Source of the DNA: Elusimicrobiota bacterium
Lineage (GTDB): Bacteria > Elusimicrobiota > Elusimicrobia > Elusimicrobiales > UBA9959
Assembly (NCBI GenBank): GCA_030651035.1
Contig: JAUSCK010000127.1
Coordinates: 1-43,654, forward strand
Direction: 5' to 3'
DNA: 43,654 nucleotides
Below, in pieces: positions 7,684 through 15,803 of this stretch (the stretch's first letter is position 1; each line of letters opens with the position of its first letter). The notes under the pieces are model-generated. The model was given only the letters and a program-made list of their open reading frames with translations. It had not been told where the DNA came from and did not search any database. The position numbers were made by a program, and so were the translations under genes.

Positions 7684-8457
7684 CTACTCCAGCTGCCTGC
7701 GCCCGGTGATGTCCCTGGCTACGATCACGGCGTGCTCTGCCCCGCCGCCGGCCGCCACGGGAACACATTTTATCTCCAGAACGCTTTGCCGTCCATTCCA
7801 CAGGCCCGTGACTTCGGAAACTATTATCTTCCTTTCCGAAAATGCCCTCCTGCAGATCTCCGGGGTTTTTCCGGGCAGGGAGGAAACCGCTTCCGTCAGC
7901 CGCCCGCCGGTGACGTCCGGCGGCAAGGCGGCCCCTGAAGCTTTCTTGAAAGCGCGGTTCGCCATGATGATATTCAGTTCACGGTCGATGACCGCTATAG
8001 CGTCATCGAGCGAGTCTGTAAGCGCGCGGTAGCGCTCCTCCGAAGCGCGCAGGCTTACCTCTATGCGCTTGCGTTCAATAGAATAAATTATCGCCCGGGA
8101 CAGCGTCTTGCCGGTCACCTCTTTCTTCAGAAGATAATCCTGCGCCCCCATGTCCAGCGCCACTTGCCCCATGGCTTCATTTTCAAGTCCGGTGAGCACC
8201 ACCACGGGGGTATCCGCGGCGCGGTCCGCGATGGCCGCGAAGGTATTGAGCCCGTAGCTGTCCGGCAGGAAAAGGTCGGACAGGATCACGTCGTAACGTT
8301 TTGTTTCCAGCAGCGACAGCGCCCGGGACAGCGTTTCGGCGCCGGAAACCTCAAAACTCCGGCCGCGGACGGAGGTTTCGGCAAGATATGTCTCCAGGAG
8401 CCGCAAATACGACCTTTCATCCTCGACAACAAGCAGTTTAATGCTATTTGTTTCCAT
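7684..8457 (-). CDS. Response regulator receiver-PAS protein
   Basis: I start this gene at the ATG at 8457 (METNSIKLLVV; 257 residues); an upstream in-frame ATG at 8535 would add 26 poorly supported residues. Residues ~6-125 are a receiver domain with the acidic pair (VVEDE), phospho-acceptor Asp in ILSDLFLPD, VLTG and the Lys of LLKKE. A coiled linker (YSIERKRIEVSLRASEERYRAL) joins it to one PAS domain ending VARDITGRR. There is no kinase or DNA-binding output domain, so it may relay signals to partner proteins. It sits 100 bases downstream of a PAS histidine kinase on the same strand, likely its phosphodonor. Confidence 0.85.
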   Translation of the reverse strand: METNSIKLLVVEDERSYLRLLETYLAETSVRGRSFEVSGAETLSRALSLLETKRYDVILSDLFLPDSYGLNTFAAIADRAADTPVVVLTGLENEAMGQVALDMGAQDYLLKKEVTGKTLSRAIIYSIERKRIEVSLRASEERYRALTDSLDDAIAVIDRELNIIMANRAFKKASGAALPPDVTGGRLTEAVSSLPGKTPEICRRAFSERKIIVSEVTGLWNGRQSVLEIKCVPVAAGGGAEHAVIVARDITGRRQLE

Positions 8458-8556
8458 GTTTTCCAACCACCGGCCGCCCTGCGACCGAGAACCAGGAACT
8501 TCCTGTTGCTCCCGCCGCCCCGGCAGGCGCTTCAAACCCGCCCTTCCCCGGCGGGT

Positions 8557-10053
8557 TCAGGTCAGGGCGCGGGTATTGTTGCGCCTCGGGAGGCTGAAAG
8601 AAAAAACGGCCCCCTTGCCGGGCTCGGATTCCACCCAGATGCGCCCGCCGTGATTCTCGACTATTTTCCGGCACAAGGAAAGCCCCACTCCTGTGCCCGG
8701 GTATTCCTCCCGGGTATGAAGCCTCTGGAATATCTTAAAAACGCGCTCAAAGAACTGCGGGTCTATGCCGATGCCGTTGTCCCTGACCGTGAAAACATCC
8801 GCTTCTTCAGCCGCGGCGCAGGAAACAGAGATGCGCGGGGCGTCCGCCCCTTTGAATTTAATGGCGTTGTCCACCAGGTTCTGCAGAAGATGCGTCATCT
8901 GGGCCCTGTCCGCGAAGATCACCGGCAGCCGGCCGCAGGAGACCTCCGCCCGGGTCTCCTCTAGGGAGGCTCTCAGCAGCAGGAGCACCCGGCCCATGAC
9001 CTTGTTCATGTCCACTTCCTGCAGCTTTTCCGGATTCGCCCCTTCATGCAGGTAGCGCATAAGGTCTTCCAGCATCTTCTGCATCAGCCTGCCGCCGTTC
9101 ATGATATAGCCGAGGAACTCCTCGTCCTCCGCGTCGAGCTTCCCGGCCAGGCGTTTTTTCAGCTGCTGCGAATAGCTCTCTATCATCCGCATCGGCACCT
9201 GCAGGTCATGCGCTATAAGGCTGTTGAACTGCGAGATCTCGCCGTTGATCTTCTCCAGCTCGTTCAGGAGCCGCCGCTGCGCTTGTTCGGCCTCTTTCCG
9301 CGCGGTTATGTCCCTTACGACGCGCAGGATGAATTTTTCCCCGTAGAGTTCCACGGCGTGGGCGCGCGTCTCCGCGTGCATTATGCCGCCGTCCGTGCGC
9401 AAATACTCCGACTCGAACACCGCTTCCCCGAGGCTGGCGGCATGCTGAGTCTGTGCCGCGAATTCACCCGCGGACCCGGGAGTGAGCAGCTGCTTGAACA
9501 TCATATCGTTCATCGAATCTGCGGCATAGCCCAGCTGGACGTACGCCGCTTCGTTGGAGTAAACTATACGGCCCTCAAGGTCATGCAGAAAAACAGCGTC
9601 CTTTACCGAATCCAGAAGCATCGCCTTCATCTCGTGCTCATCCTCAAGGCGCTTGCGGTCGCTGATATCGTCGAACAATACCTGTACGACCTTTCTCCCG
9701 TCTATCTCCAGCACGGCCGCGCTTATCTGCACCGGGACCCGCGTCCCGTCCTTTCTCTCCACCAGCGCGTCCGGCAATACCGCGCTCCCGCCGCTCACAC
9801 AGTCCCGGAACTGCTGTTTATAATATTCAGCCTGGCCGGACGGATGCAGCTTCGCCAGGTCCATTCCTATAAGCTCGGCCTTTGCTTTCCCCGCCAGCCA
9901 CTCGGCTTTTTTGTTGCCGTCCAGAATGGCCCCGGTCTCGGCGTCCGCTATAAAGATAGCGGCGCCCGCGTTTTCAAAAAGGGCTTTGTATTTAGCCTCG
10001 CCCGGCCGCGGCGCGGCCTCAGCGGCAAGATCAGTATCGGAACCAGAATTCAT
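8557..10053 (-). CDS. Soluble PAS-PAS sensor histidine kinase
   Basis: This 498-residue protein has no membrane segment. It has two PAS domains (about 18-135 with VLFDDISDRKR, and 140-255 with VVRDITARKEA), a coiled segment, then a phytochrome-like HisKA helix with the phospho-His in IAHDLQVPM (about residue 280), and an HATPase domain with NLVDNAIKF, DNGIGID, GTGVGLSLC and GKGAVFSF. It should sense an internal signal through PAS and autophosphorylate. The receiver-PAS gene just downstream is the probable target. Together they form a two-gene unit divergent from the riboswitch-controlled antiporter. Confidence 0.92.
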   Translation of the reverse strand: MNSGSDTDLAAEAAPRPGEAKYKALFENAGAAIFIADAETGAILDGNKKAEWLAGKAKAELIGMDLAKLHPSGQAEYYKQQFRDCVSGGSAVLPDALVERKDGTRVPVQISAAVLEIDGRKVVQVLFDDISDRKRLEDEHEMKAMLLDSVKDAVFLHDLEGRIVYSNEAAYVQLGYAADSMNDMMFKQLLTPGSAGEFAAQTQHAASLGEAVFESEYLRTDGGIMHAETRAHAVELYGEKFILRVVRDITARKEAEQAQRRLLNELEKINGEISQFNSLIAHDLQVPMRMIESYSQQLKKRLAGKLDAEDEEFLGYIMNGGRLMQKMLEDLMRYLHEGANPEKLQEVDMNKVMGRVLLLLRASLEETRAEVSCGRLPVIFADRAQMTHLLQNLVDNAIKFKGADAPRISVSCAAAEEADVFTVRDNGIGIDPQFFERVFKIFQRLHTREEYPGTGVGLSLCRKIVENHGGRIWVESEPGKGAVFSFSLPRRNNTRALT

Positions 10054-10292
10054 ACGGTTGCACCTTCCGGCTTAACGCAAAGCCGCACCGTCCCGTTGCA
10101 GCGGTTTTATAGAAGCAGATTCAATAGAATGTCCCAACCCATAAAAATGTTACTAAATTTTACGGGTGTTTGTGCGTCTTGCTGTGTGATATTAGTTACA
10201 CCGCGGTTCCCGCCGCTTTTCACCTGCCGGCAGCGCGGCGGCTCCCTCTTTCCTTTAGCGAAGTCCGCACGGAACTGATATAATCGAATTAC
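10054..10292. other. Divergent intergenic region between the kinase and the fluoride riboswitch
   Basis: There is no gene here. The part next to the kinase is unremarkable; on the minus strand a TATAAA (10106-10111) could be a weak -10 for the kinase. The other end holds the promoter of the riboswitch transcript (10255-10284). Confidence 0.4.
10255..10284 (+). promoter_or_regulatory. Promoter of the fluoride-riboswitch transcript
   Basis: A perfect -10 TATAAT lies at 10279-10284. A poor -35 candidate (TTAGCG, 10255-10260) is 18 bases upstream. The expected start at about 10291 falls directly before the first bases of the riboswitch aptamer, which supports both calls. Confidence 0.6.
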
Positions 10293-10358
10293 GGCGATGA
10301 TGTCCGCCGCCCCGCGAGTTTCCGGGGGAACCGTCCGAAAGGACTGATGACCTCTACC
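10293..10358 (+). promoter_or_regulatory. Fluoride riboswitch aptamer (crcB motif)
   Basis: The 5' part GGCGATGATGTCCGCC and the 3' part CTGATGACCTCTAC match the two conserved blocks of the crcB/fluoride RNA. Between them are a hairpin CCCCG/CGGGG (10310-10314 with 10323-10327) and a tetraloop hairpin GTCC-GAAA-GGAC (10333-10344). Fluoride riboswitches bind fluoride through magnesium ions and are usually ON switches that prevent termination. Here the last aptamer bases are also the first arm of a terminator (10349-10385). The downstream gene is a CPA2 antiporter, a class of gene often found under this RNA. I identified it by eye; an Infernal search with the fluoride model would settle it. Confidence 0.9.
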
Positions 10359-10385
10359 TCAAGCCAAAGGTAGAGGTCTTTTTTT
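10349..10385 (+). terminator. Riboswitch expression platform: intrinsic terminator
   Basis: GACCTCTACCT (10349-10359) pairs perfectly with AGGTAGAGGTC (10368-10378), followed by seven T (10379-10385). The left arm includes the conserved 3' end of the fluoride aptamer. Aptamer and terminator are therefore mutually exclusive, which predicts read-through when fluoride is bound. Confidence 0.93.
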
Positions 10386-10394
10386 AGGAGCGCT

Positions 10395-11528
10395 ATGAAC
10401 ACGGGAACCGTGCCTCTGTTAGCCGGGCTTTTAATTTTTGCGGCCAGCGTTTTAAGCCTGCGGCTGGGGCTTTCAGTGGCCATCTTTGAAATACTGCTGG
10501 GGCTGGCGGCCGGCAATCTCGGCCTGCGGCCGGAGGAGTGGATGGTCTACATTGCCGGTTTCGGCGGCATAGTCCTCACTTTCCTCGCAGGGGCTGAAGT
10601 GGACGCCAGGCTGCTCAGGGATAATTTCAGGCGGGCCGCCCTGCTCAGCTTTTTTTCCTTTTTCGCGCCGCTGGCGGCGGGCTTTCTTTTCTGCCGTTAC
10701 GCCGCGGGCTGGAGCGCCGCGGCCTCGGCCGTAGGCGGGATAGCGCTCTCCGAAACTTCGCTGGCGGTGGTCTACTCCGTGCTGGTGGAAACGGGCCGCG
10801 CCGGCTCCAAGACCGGCAAGCTCCTGATGGCCTGCACCTTCCTTACCAATACGCTGACCGCCCTGGCGCTCAGCGCCGCCTTCCTCAAGCCGAACCTTTA
10901 CACCCTGATCTTTCTCGCGGCTTCCGGCGCTTTCCTTTTCTTTGCCGGGCGTTTCTCCGGGGGCGTCCTACGTCACCCGGCGCTGGCCGGCAAGGTTATA
11001 GAGCCGGAGATAAAATATATTTTCTTCGTGCTGCTGGCTTTCATCTACCTCGCCGAGCTGGGCGCCAGCCAGGCCATGCTGCCGGCTTTTATCTTCGGGC
11101 TGCTAATGAGCGGCCACCTCAGGGACGGGGCGGCGGCCGCGCCGGTAAAAAACCGCCTGCGCACGGTGGCCTACGCTTTTATCACCCCGCTGTTCTTTAT
11201 AGTGGCGGGGATGAAGGTTTCTCTGGCGGCGCTCCGGGGCGCGGCGGGGCTGTTCGCCGCGCTTTTCCTGGTCAGACAGGCGGCCAAGTTCGCGGGAGTA
11301 TATTTTTTCGCGCGCAAGTTTTTTCCGGCCAACAGCGGCTACTTCACATTGCTGATGTCCACCGGGCTTACCTTCGGGCTCATGGCGGCCCTGTTCGGGC
11401 TGAACGCGGGGCTGCTGGACCAGGGGCAGTACTCGGTGCTGACCGGTGTGTTGATAGCCAGCGCGGTCATCCCCACCTTCGCGGCCCAGCGCTGGTTCCC
11501 GCCGCTGGAAGAAGAAGATTTGCTATAG
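10395..11528 (+). CDS. CPA2-type cation:proton antiporter under fluoride riboswitch control
   Basis: This 377-residue membrane protein has 10-12 hydrophobic segments and the layout of the CPA2/KefB family (Na+/H+ exchanger domain), without the C-terminal TrkA-N or TrkA-C regulatory domains. Marks are LLGLAAGNLGL near 36-46, FLAGAEVD near 62-69 and a charged loop before FITPLFFIVAGMKV near 265-278, typical for the family. It lies at the inner membrane and exchanges a cation or anion with protons. The fluoride riboswitch just upstream (terminator ends ten bases before the ATG) suggests a role in fluoride stress, by direct export or by pH and ion adjustment. AGGAG lies at 10386-10390. Known fluoride exporters (CrcB/Fluc, CLC-F) are absent here. 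Confidence 0.88.
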   Translation: MNTGTVPLLAGLLIFAASVLSLRLGLSVAIFEILLGLAAGNLGLRPEEWMVYIAGFGGIVLTFLAGAEVDARLLRDNFRRAALLSFFSFFAPLAAGFLFCRYAAGWSAAASAVGGIALSETSLAVVYSVLVETGRAGSKTGKLLMACTFLTNTLTALALSAAFLKPNLYTLIFLAASGAFLFFAGRFSGGVLRHPALAGKVIEPEIKYIFFVLLAFIYLAELGASQAMLPAFIFGLLMSGHLRDGAAAAPVKNRLRTVAYAFITPLFFIVAGMKVSLAALRGAAGLFAALFLVRQAAKFAGVYFFARKFFPANSGYFTLLMSTGLTFGLMAALFGLNAGLLDQGQYSVLTGVLIASAVIPTFAAQRWFPPLEEEDLL

Positions 11529-11550
11529 TCATAGCAGGAAACTCCGACCT

Positions 11551-12927
11551 ATGGAAAAACCGGACCTTATCCTGGTTGACGAAAAAGATTTTTACTATCC
11601 GGACCTGGAATTGCCCCCGCTGCTTGCCTGGGTATACATATTTATAACGCGCTTTCTCGACGCCGTGCTGTGGTTCGAGCCGGACCCCCAGAAACTCGCC
11701 GTGCCTCTGCTCTCGGCTTACGCCAAAGACGCGGGCTTCCAGGTCGCGGTGGTCCGCGGCGTCTCGAATTATTTCTTCAGGAGGCGCAGGTTCATCGAAC
11801 TGCTGCGCCTGAAGCCGCTGGCCGTGGGGATCTCCACGGCGGCCGTAAAAAAGATCTCCACCGTGCGGAGAGTGGCGGCCATCGCGCGGCGGCACAGCCC
11901 CGGGTCTCTCATAATACTCGGCGGCTACGGGGCACAGTACTCCCCGGAGATGCGCAAAGCCGGCGACATAACCGTGACCGGTTACGGAGAGGCCGCGCTG
12001 GTCTGGCTCCTGCGGCGCCTGAAGTCCGGCTCAGGCATCACCGACGGAGTCGTAGCCGACCGCTACGGCTCGAAAATACTGCCGGGCAGCATCGGCTACA
12101 GCGGGCCGGAAAAAATGCTTTTCCCCGACTGGAGCGCGGCCCCCGCGCGCCCCAGGCATTATAATATCGAGGCCTCGCGCGGATGCAGGTTCAACTGCGT
12201 ATACTGCAACTTCCCGGGCAGGAAAAAACAGGTCTACAGGCCTGTGGAGGACGTCGCGGCGGAGATGGCTTGGGCGGTGGAGCGCTTCAGGGCGAAGGAA
12301 TTCGATTTCGTCGACTCGAACTTTACTTCGGAGCCGGGCTTCGCCTCAAAGCTGTCCGGACTGCTGGGGAAGAGCGGCCTTAAGGTGCGCTGGCGCTGCT
12401 TCGCGCGGGTGGCGGACTTCGCGCATTATCCGGGGCTGGCTGACGAAATGGCGGAAGCCGGCTGCACCCGGATCTTCCTCGGCATAGAATCCATAAACGA
12501 CTCCATCCTTGTAAAAATGAGGAAGGGCTACACTTTCGCGGAGGTAGAAGCCGGCATATCGGAAATAGAAAAGTCGGGCATACCCATGCACGCAAATTTC
12601 ATCGTCGGCTTTCCGGGAGAGACCGCGGAGACCGTGAGGGAGACCGAGAAGTTCATAAAAAAGCACCGCTTTAAATCCGTCTACCTTTCCGCCCTTATGG
12701 TCCCCGAGGAACTTTATGAGCGCGCCAGGCGGACCCCGGAAGAATTTAACAACCTTAGGGGGAACTCCCCCCGGACATGGGCGCACGACACCATGGACTA
12801 CAGGACAGCGGTCAAACTTGCGGGCCGGTCCGCCCTGAAGGTGAACCTCAGCAAATTCAGACCCGTGGTATTCCCGCTCGGCACTAACGTGCCCGACCCG
12901 GATAAAGACATCCTCCCCCCGGTTTAA
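11551..12927 (+). CDS. B12-binding-type radical SAM protein
   Basis: This 458-residue protein has an N-terminal Rossmann-like B12-binding-type domain (residues ~1-185, with LIILGGYGAQYSPE and TVTGYGE) and a radical SAM domain with the cluster motif CRFNCVYC (CX3CX2C, about residues 212-219) after the conserved EASRG. Later marks are FLGIES and FIVGFPGET. It should cut S-adenosylmethionine to start a radical reaction, possibly with cobalamin; the usual DxHxxG cobalamin ligand motif is not visible, so B12 may not bind. Substrate unknown. It lies 22 bases after the antiporter with no terminator between, so it is probably on the fluoride-controlled transcript. Confidence 0.85.
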   Translation: MEKPDLILVDEKDFYYPDLELPPLLAWVYIFITRFLDAVLWFEPDPQKLAVPLLSAYAKDAGFQVAVVRGVSNYFFRRRRFIELLRLKPLAVGISTAAVKKISTVRRVAAIARRHSPGSLIILGGYGAQYSPEMRKAGDITVTGYGEAALVWLLRRLKSGSGITDGVVADRYGSKILPGSIGYSGPEKMLFPDWSAAPARPRHYNIEASRGCRFNCVYCNFPGRKKQVYRPVEDVAAEMAWAVERFRAKEFDFVDSNFTSEPGFASKLSGLLGKSGLKVRWRCFARVADFAHYPGLADEMAEAGCTRIFLGIESINDSILVKMRKGYTFAEVEAGISEIEKSGIPMHANFIVGFPGETAETVRETEKFIKKHRFKSVYLSALMVPEELYERARRTPEEFNNLRGNSPRTWAHDTMDYRTAVKLAGRSALKVNLSKFRPVVFPLGTNVPDPDKDILPPV

Positions 12928-12942
12928 CCTGAAGTTTTCAGG
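12928..12942. terminator. Small hairpin between convergent genes
   Basis: CCTGAA-GTT-TTCAGG fills exactly the space between the stop codons of the radical SAM gene and the convergent glycosyltransferase. There is only a weak T/A tract, so it is a modest bidirectional terminator candidate. Confidence 0.45.
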
Positions 12943-13818
12943 CTAAAACCCGCGCGCGGCGGCCCCGGCGGCGTCCTGCGGGATCCCGACGCTGCGCCAG
13001 CCGTGCTTGCGCGCCAGATAAAAGCCCCCCCTGAACAGTCTCAGCAAAGTGCGCACCGGGAAAAGGCGCGCCGTCTGGGACCCGGCGTTATTCCCGGTGG
13101 GCTGCAGGCCGCGGCGCAGGCCGCCGTGGAACACAAAAGCGTCCGGCGCTACGGCCAGCTTCCACCCGGCGAGCCGCGCGCGGATGGCGTAATCTATCTC
13201 CTCGAGGTAGCCGTAGCCAAAGCCCTCGTCCAGCGGCCCCAGCCGGGCGTAGACTTCCCTGCGCATTAACGTGCAGAAACCGAGAAGCCACCCCGCTTCG
13301 AACGGCAGGGTACCGCGCGCGGCCAGGCGCCCGCCGAAGGCGTCGAAGCGCTCAAGCTCCGCCGCTGAAAAAGACCTGACCGGCTCAGGGCAGCCCCCTG
13401 CCTGCTGTATGGCCGAATTGAACGCCCCGTTGCTGACGGGTCCGACTATTCCGACGGAGGGATCCAGGTCGAGCGCCCGGCACATGGCGTCAAGGGAGCC
13501 GGGAGAGAGGCGGGTGTCGCTGTTGCAGATGAGAAGGAGTTCGCCCCCGGCCATGGAAAGCCCGCGGTTGACGGAACGGACATAGCCCAGGTTCTTTTGG
13601 TTGCGGCAGTACGACACCTTAGCCCACTCCCCGGCTTTACGCGCCTGTGCGGCCGTTTCCTTTTCCAGCGGGGAAGCGTCGTCCACTATTATAATTTCCA
13701 GGAGCCGCCCGGCGTTAAGGCGGAGCCCGGAAAGAAAAAGCTTTTCCAGCATTTCCGCCAGGTAGGCGTCGCAGCTGAAAACCGGGACTATTACGCTTAA
13801 GGTTTTTTCCTGTGGCAT
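12943..13818 (-). CDS. Glycosyltransferase family 2 (rhamnosyltransferase-like)
   Basis: This 291-residue GT-A enzyme starts SVIVPVFSCDAYL and has the first acidic motif VDDASP (about 45-50), NLGYVRSVNRGL, and the DxD-equivalent NSDTRL near residue 100. LDEGFGYGYLEEIDYAIRA (about 217-235) is the catalytic ED motif of wbbL/rhamnosyltransferase-type GT2 proteins. It transfers a sugar from a nucleotide donor in the cytoplasm; acceptor unknown. There is no C-terminal transmembrane part. It follows the methyltransferase by six bases, in the order ferritin, methyltransferase, glycosyltransferase. Confidence 0.88.
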   Translation of the reverse strand: MPQEKTLSVIVPVFSCDAYLAEMLEKLFLSGLRLNAGRLLEIIIVDDASPLEKETAAQARKAGEWAKVSYCRNQKNLGYVRSVNRGLSMAGGELLLICNSDTRLSPGSLDAMCRALDLDPSVGIVGPVSNGAFNSAIQQAGGCPEPVRSFSAAELERFDAFGGRLAARGTLPFEAGWLLGFCTLMRREVYARLGPLDEGFGYGYLEEIDYAIRARLAGWKLAVAPDAFVFHGGLRRGLQPTGNNAGSQTARLFPVRTLLRLFRGGFYLARKHGWRSVGIPQDAAGAAARGF

Positions 13819-13824
13819 GAGGGC

Positions 13825-14571
13825 TCAACCCGGCAGGCGCAGGGCTCCTATGCCGTAGCTGAGCTGGGAACTGTCCGCTATGAATTCGGCGCGTTTCCCG
13901 GGCAGCGGGTATTCTTTCCAGAAGCGGCTCACGGCCACGCCCAGCTCCAGTTCATACCCGGGCTGTATATCGTGGAACGCTATCACGCCGCCGGGCCTTA
14001 CGAACCCGGAGTACATCTCGAAGTCTGATCTTACTCCCTCAAAAGTGTGGTCGCCGTCTATAAAAAGCAGGTCCAGTTTTTTTCCGTCCAGCGCCTTGCT
14101 GAAGATCTCCGCCGAAGCCGGAGAGCGCGAATCCCCGTCTATCAGCCGCAGGTCCTGCCGCGGGCCTTTCATGGCCCTGAGCAGCGGAAGGCGCCAGCCG
14201 CCTTTATTAAAAAGCGGCAACGGTCCGCTATGGCGGCTGCCCGGGAGGTCCAGACTGATAACGAGCGCTTCGGGGGAAGCGGCGCGGCACAGCATAGCCA
14301 GCGTTCCCCCTTTGGCGCGGCCTATCTCGGCGACAACCTTGGGAGGAGACCCGAAAGTCTGGCGCAGAAAAGGCAGTATTTCCCCCCGCAGCTGCAGCGC
14401 CCCGACAAGCCCGAGGCCGGGGCCGAAGATAAAATCAGCCGTTTCCTCCAACCCGAGCGAAGAGAGCCTCCTGAGCGCGGAAAGACAGTAAAAATAATAG
14501 GCGCAGCCAAGCGCGGCCAGACATAGTATCGCCGGGATCGCGAACCTGGCCATGATCTCCTGAATATTCAT
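13825..14571 (-). CDS. Membrane-anchored class I SAM methyltransferase
   Basis: This 248-residue protein has one N-terminal transmembrane helix (FAIPAILCLAALGCAYYFY, residues ~11-29) followed by a Methyltransf_24-type domain. Marks are VVAEIGRAKGG (SAM loop, about 79-89), LDLLFIDGDHTFEGVRSDFE (about 164-183) and PGGVIAFHDI (about 192-201). Proteins of this type often modify glycans or cephalosporin-like and rhamnosyl acceptors. It overlaps the ferritin stop by four bases (ATGA) and is followed six bases later by a GT2 glycosyltransferase, so glycan modification at the inner membrane is a fair guess. Confidence 0.82.
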   Translation of the reverse strand: MNIQEIMARFAIPAILCLAALGCAYYFYCLSALRRLSSLGLEETADFIFGPGLGLVGALQLRGEILPFLRQTFGSPPKVVAEIGRAKGGTLAMLCRAASPEALVISLDLPGSRHSGPLPLFNKGGWRLPLLRAMKGPRQDLRLIDGDSRSPASAEIFSKALDGKKLDLLFIDGDHTFEGVRSDFEMYSGFVRPGGVIAFHDIQPGYELELGVAVSRFWKEYPLPGKRAEFIADSSQLSYGIGALRLPG

Positions 14572-15092
14572 GCGGCGCCGGCGGGCTGCGTGCTGTCCAC
14601 AAAAACGCGGGCGGAGAGCTCCTTGTCCAGCATGAAGAGCCCTTCCTTGGACTCGCCGATGAGCTTAAGCTTCCCGGCTATTTCAGAGGAGTTGGCTTCT
14701 TCCTCCACCTGCTCGTCTACGAACCAGTTAAGCATGCTGGCGGTGGCGTGGTCGCGCTCGCCGATCGCTATATCCACGATATTGTTTATCAGGGCGCTCA
14801 CTTTCTGTTCGTGCTCGTAGGCAGCCTCGAACATCTGAAGCGGGCTTTTCCAGTCGGAGGGGATGCCCTCGATGGCCGGGAAAGTCGCGTGGCCGTTCCT
14901 TTCCAGGATGAACCTGTAGAACTTCATGGCGTGCGTCATCTCTTCCTGGGCCTGCACGTAAAGCCAGTGGGCCATGCCCTTGAGGTTCAGCTCGGTGCAG
15001 CGCGCCGACATGCCGAGGTACAAGTATGCTGAATACAATTCGGCGTTCACCTGCTTGTTTATGGCGTCTTCAATCTTATTATTTATTTTCAT
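14568..15092 (-). CDS. ftnA: Ferritin (non-heme, FtnA-like)
   Basis: This 174-residue protein is a typical bacterial ferritin: a four-helix bundle that oxidises Fe(II) and stores iron in a 24-mer. Conserved ferroxidase residues are visible in NAELYSAYLY, EEMTHAMKFY (the ExxH pair) and WFVDEQVEEE. The start at 15092 (MKINNKIED) is preceded by GAGGG at proper spacing; a longer start at 15131 would add an atypical basic tail. Its stop overlaps the methyltransferase start (ATGA). An iron-store gene translationally coupled to a methyltransferase and a glycosyltransferase is unexpected. Confidence 0.93.
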   Translation of the reverse strand: MKINNKIEDAINKQVNAELYSAYLYLGMSARCTELNLKGMAHWLYVQAQEEMTHAMKFYRFILERNGHATFPAIEGIPSDWKSPLQMFEAAYEHEQKVSALINNIVDIAIGERDHATASMLNWFVDEQVEEEANSSEIAGKLKLIGESKEGLFMLDKELSARVFVDSTQPAGAA

Positions 15093-15242
15093 TTTATCCC
15101 TCTTTGTCTGGAATTTTCGAACCGCGGCCACCCGGCCCCGTCCTGCGGATAATGATACAAAAAAACCCGGCCCTTCTCACCGGCCCGCGCGCCGCTTTCC
15201 CGCGCTTTTAAGGTGACCGATATCTTTGGGCTGACCTTAGGC

Positions 15243-15272
15243 TTGCGGAAAGGGGCAGGCATTTAGGATAAT
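15243..15272 (+). promoter_or_regulatory. Promoter of dctQM, probably leaderless
   Basis: A -35 TTGCGG (15243-15248) is 18 bases from a -10 GATAAT (15267-15272). The ATG of dctQ follows six bases after the -10, so transcription should begin at about the start codon. No Shine-Dalgarno is visible. Confidence 0.5.
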
Positions 15273-15278
15273 AATAAT

Positions 15279-15803
15279 ATGCGTTTTGCGCTGAAAATTG
15301 AAGAGTACATAGTAAAGGCCGAAAAAGCCGTGGTGGTGGGGCTGATCTTCGCCATGGTGGGGCTTTCCTTCCTGCAGGTGCTGCTGCGCATCTTCTTCCA
15401 CTCCGGCATAGTCTGGCTGGACCCGCTGCTCAGGCACATGGTGCTTTGGGCCGGCCTCACAGGGGCCGCCCTGGCCGCCCGCTACTCCCATCACTTCGCG
15501 CTGGAGGCTTTCGTCAAATCCGCGCCTAAAAAGCTGCACCGCCCCCTTGAGATCTTCGCGGACGTTTTCATGATAGCCGCCTCCTGCCTGCTCTTCCACG
15601 CCTCTTATAAATTCATCCGCGACGAATTCGCGGCCGGCTCCACGGCTTTCTACATAGACCGCCTGGGAGTGCCGGGCGGCTGGGCTGAAATAATAATACC
15701 CGCCTCTTTCGCGCTTATAGCCTACCACGCTTTCATGGGCATTTTCCGCCCTGAGGACGCCCCGGAGGCCTCCGCTTTCGGCGTCCCCGAGGTGCACAAA
15801 TAA
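15279..15803 (+). CDS. TRAP transporter small permease, DctQ type
   Basis: This 174-residue protein has four hydrophobic helices and family marks VSGL-like LSFLQVLLRIFF (about 28-39), WLDPLLRHMVLWAGLTGAALAAR (about 47-69) and a conserved H in SHHFALEAF. DctQ is the small membrane subunit that pairs with DctM in the inner membrane. The last A of its TAA stop is the first base of dctM's ATG. The receptor components TatT and DctP are at 5721-7569, on the same strand but separated by unrelated genes. Confidence 0.88.
   Translation: MRFALKIEEYIVKAEKAVVVGLIFAMVGLSFLQVLLRIFFHSGIVWLDPLLRHMVLWAGLTGAALAARYSHHFALEAFVKSAPKKLHRPLEIFADVFMIAASCLLFHASYKFIRDEFAAGSTAFYIDRLGVPGGWAEIIIPASFALIAYHAFMGIFRPEDAPEASAFGVPEVHK

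Noticed and set aside
9046-10278. A 410-codon plus-strand frame opposite the histidine kinase
   Set aside because: It lies fully opposite a kinase with all motifs intact, and it runs through the intergenic region without any recognisable domain.
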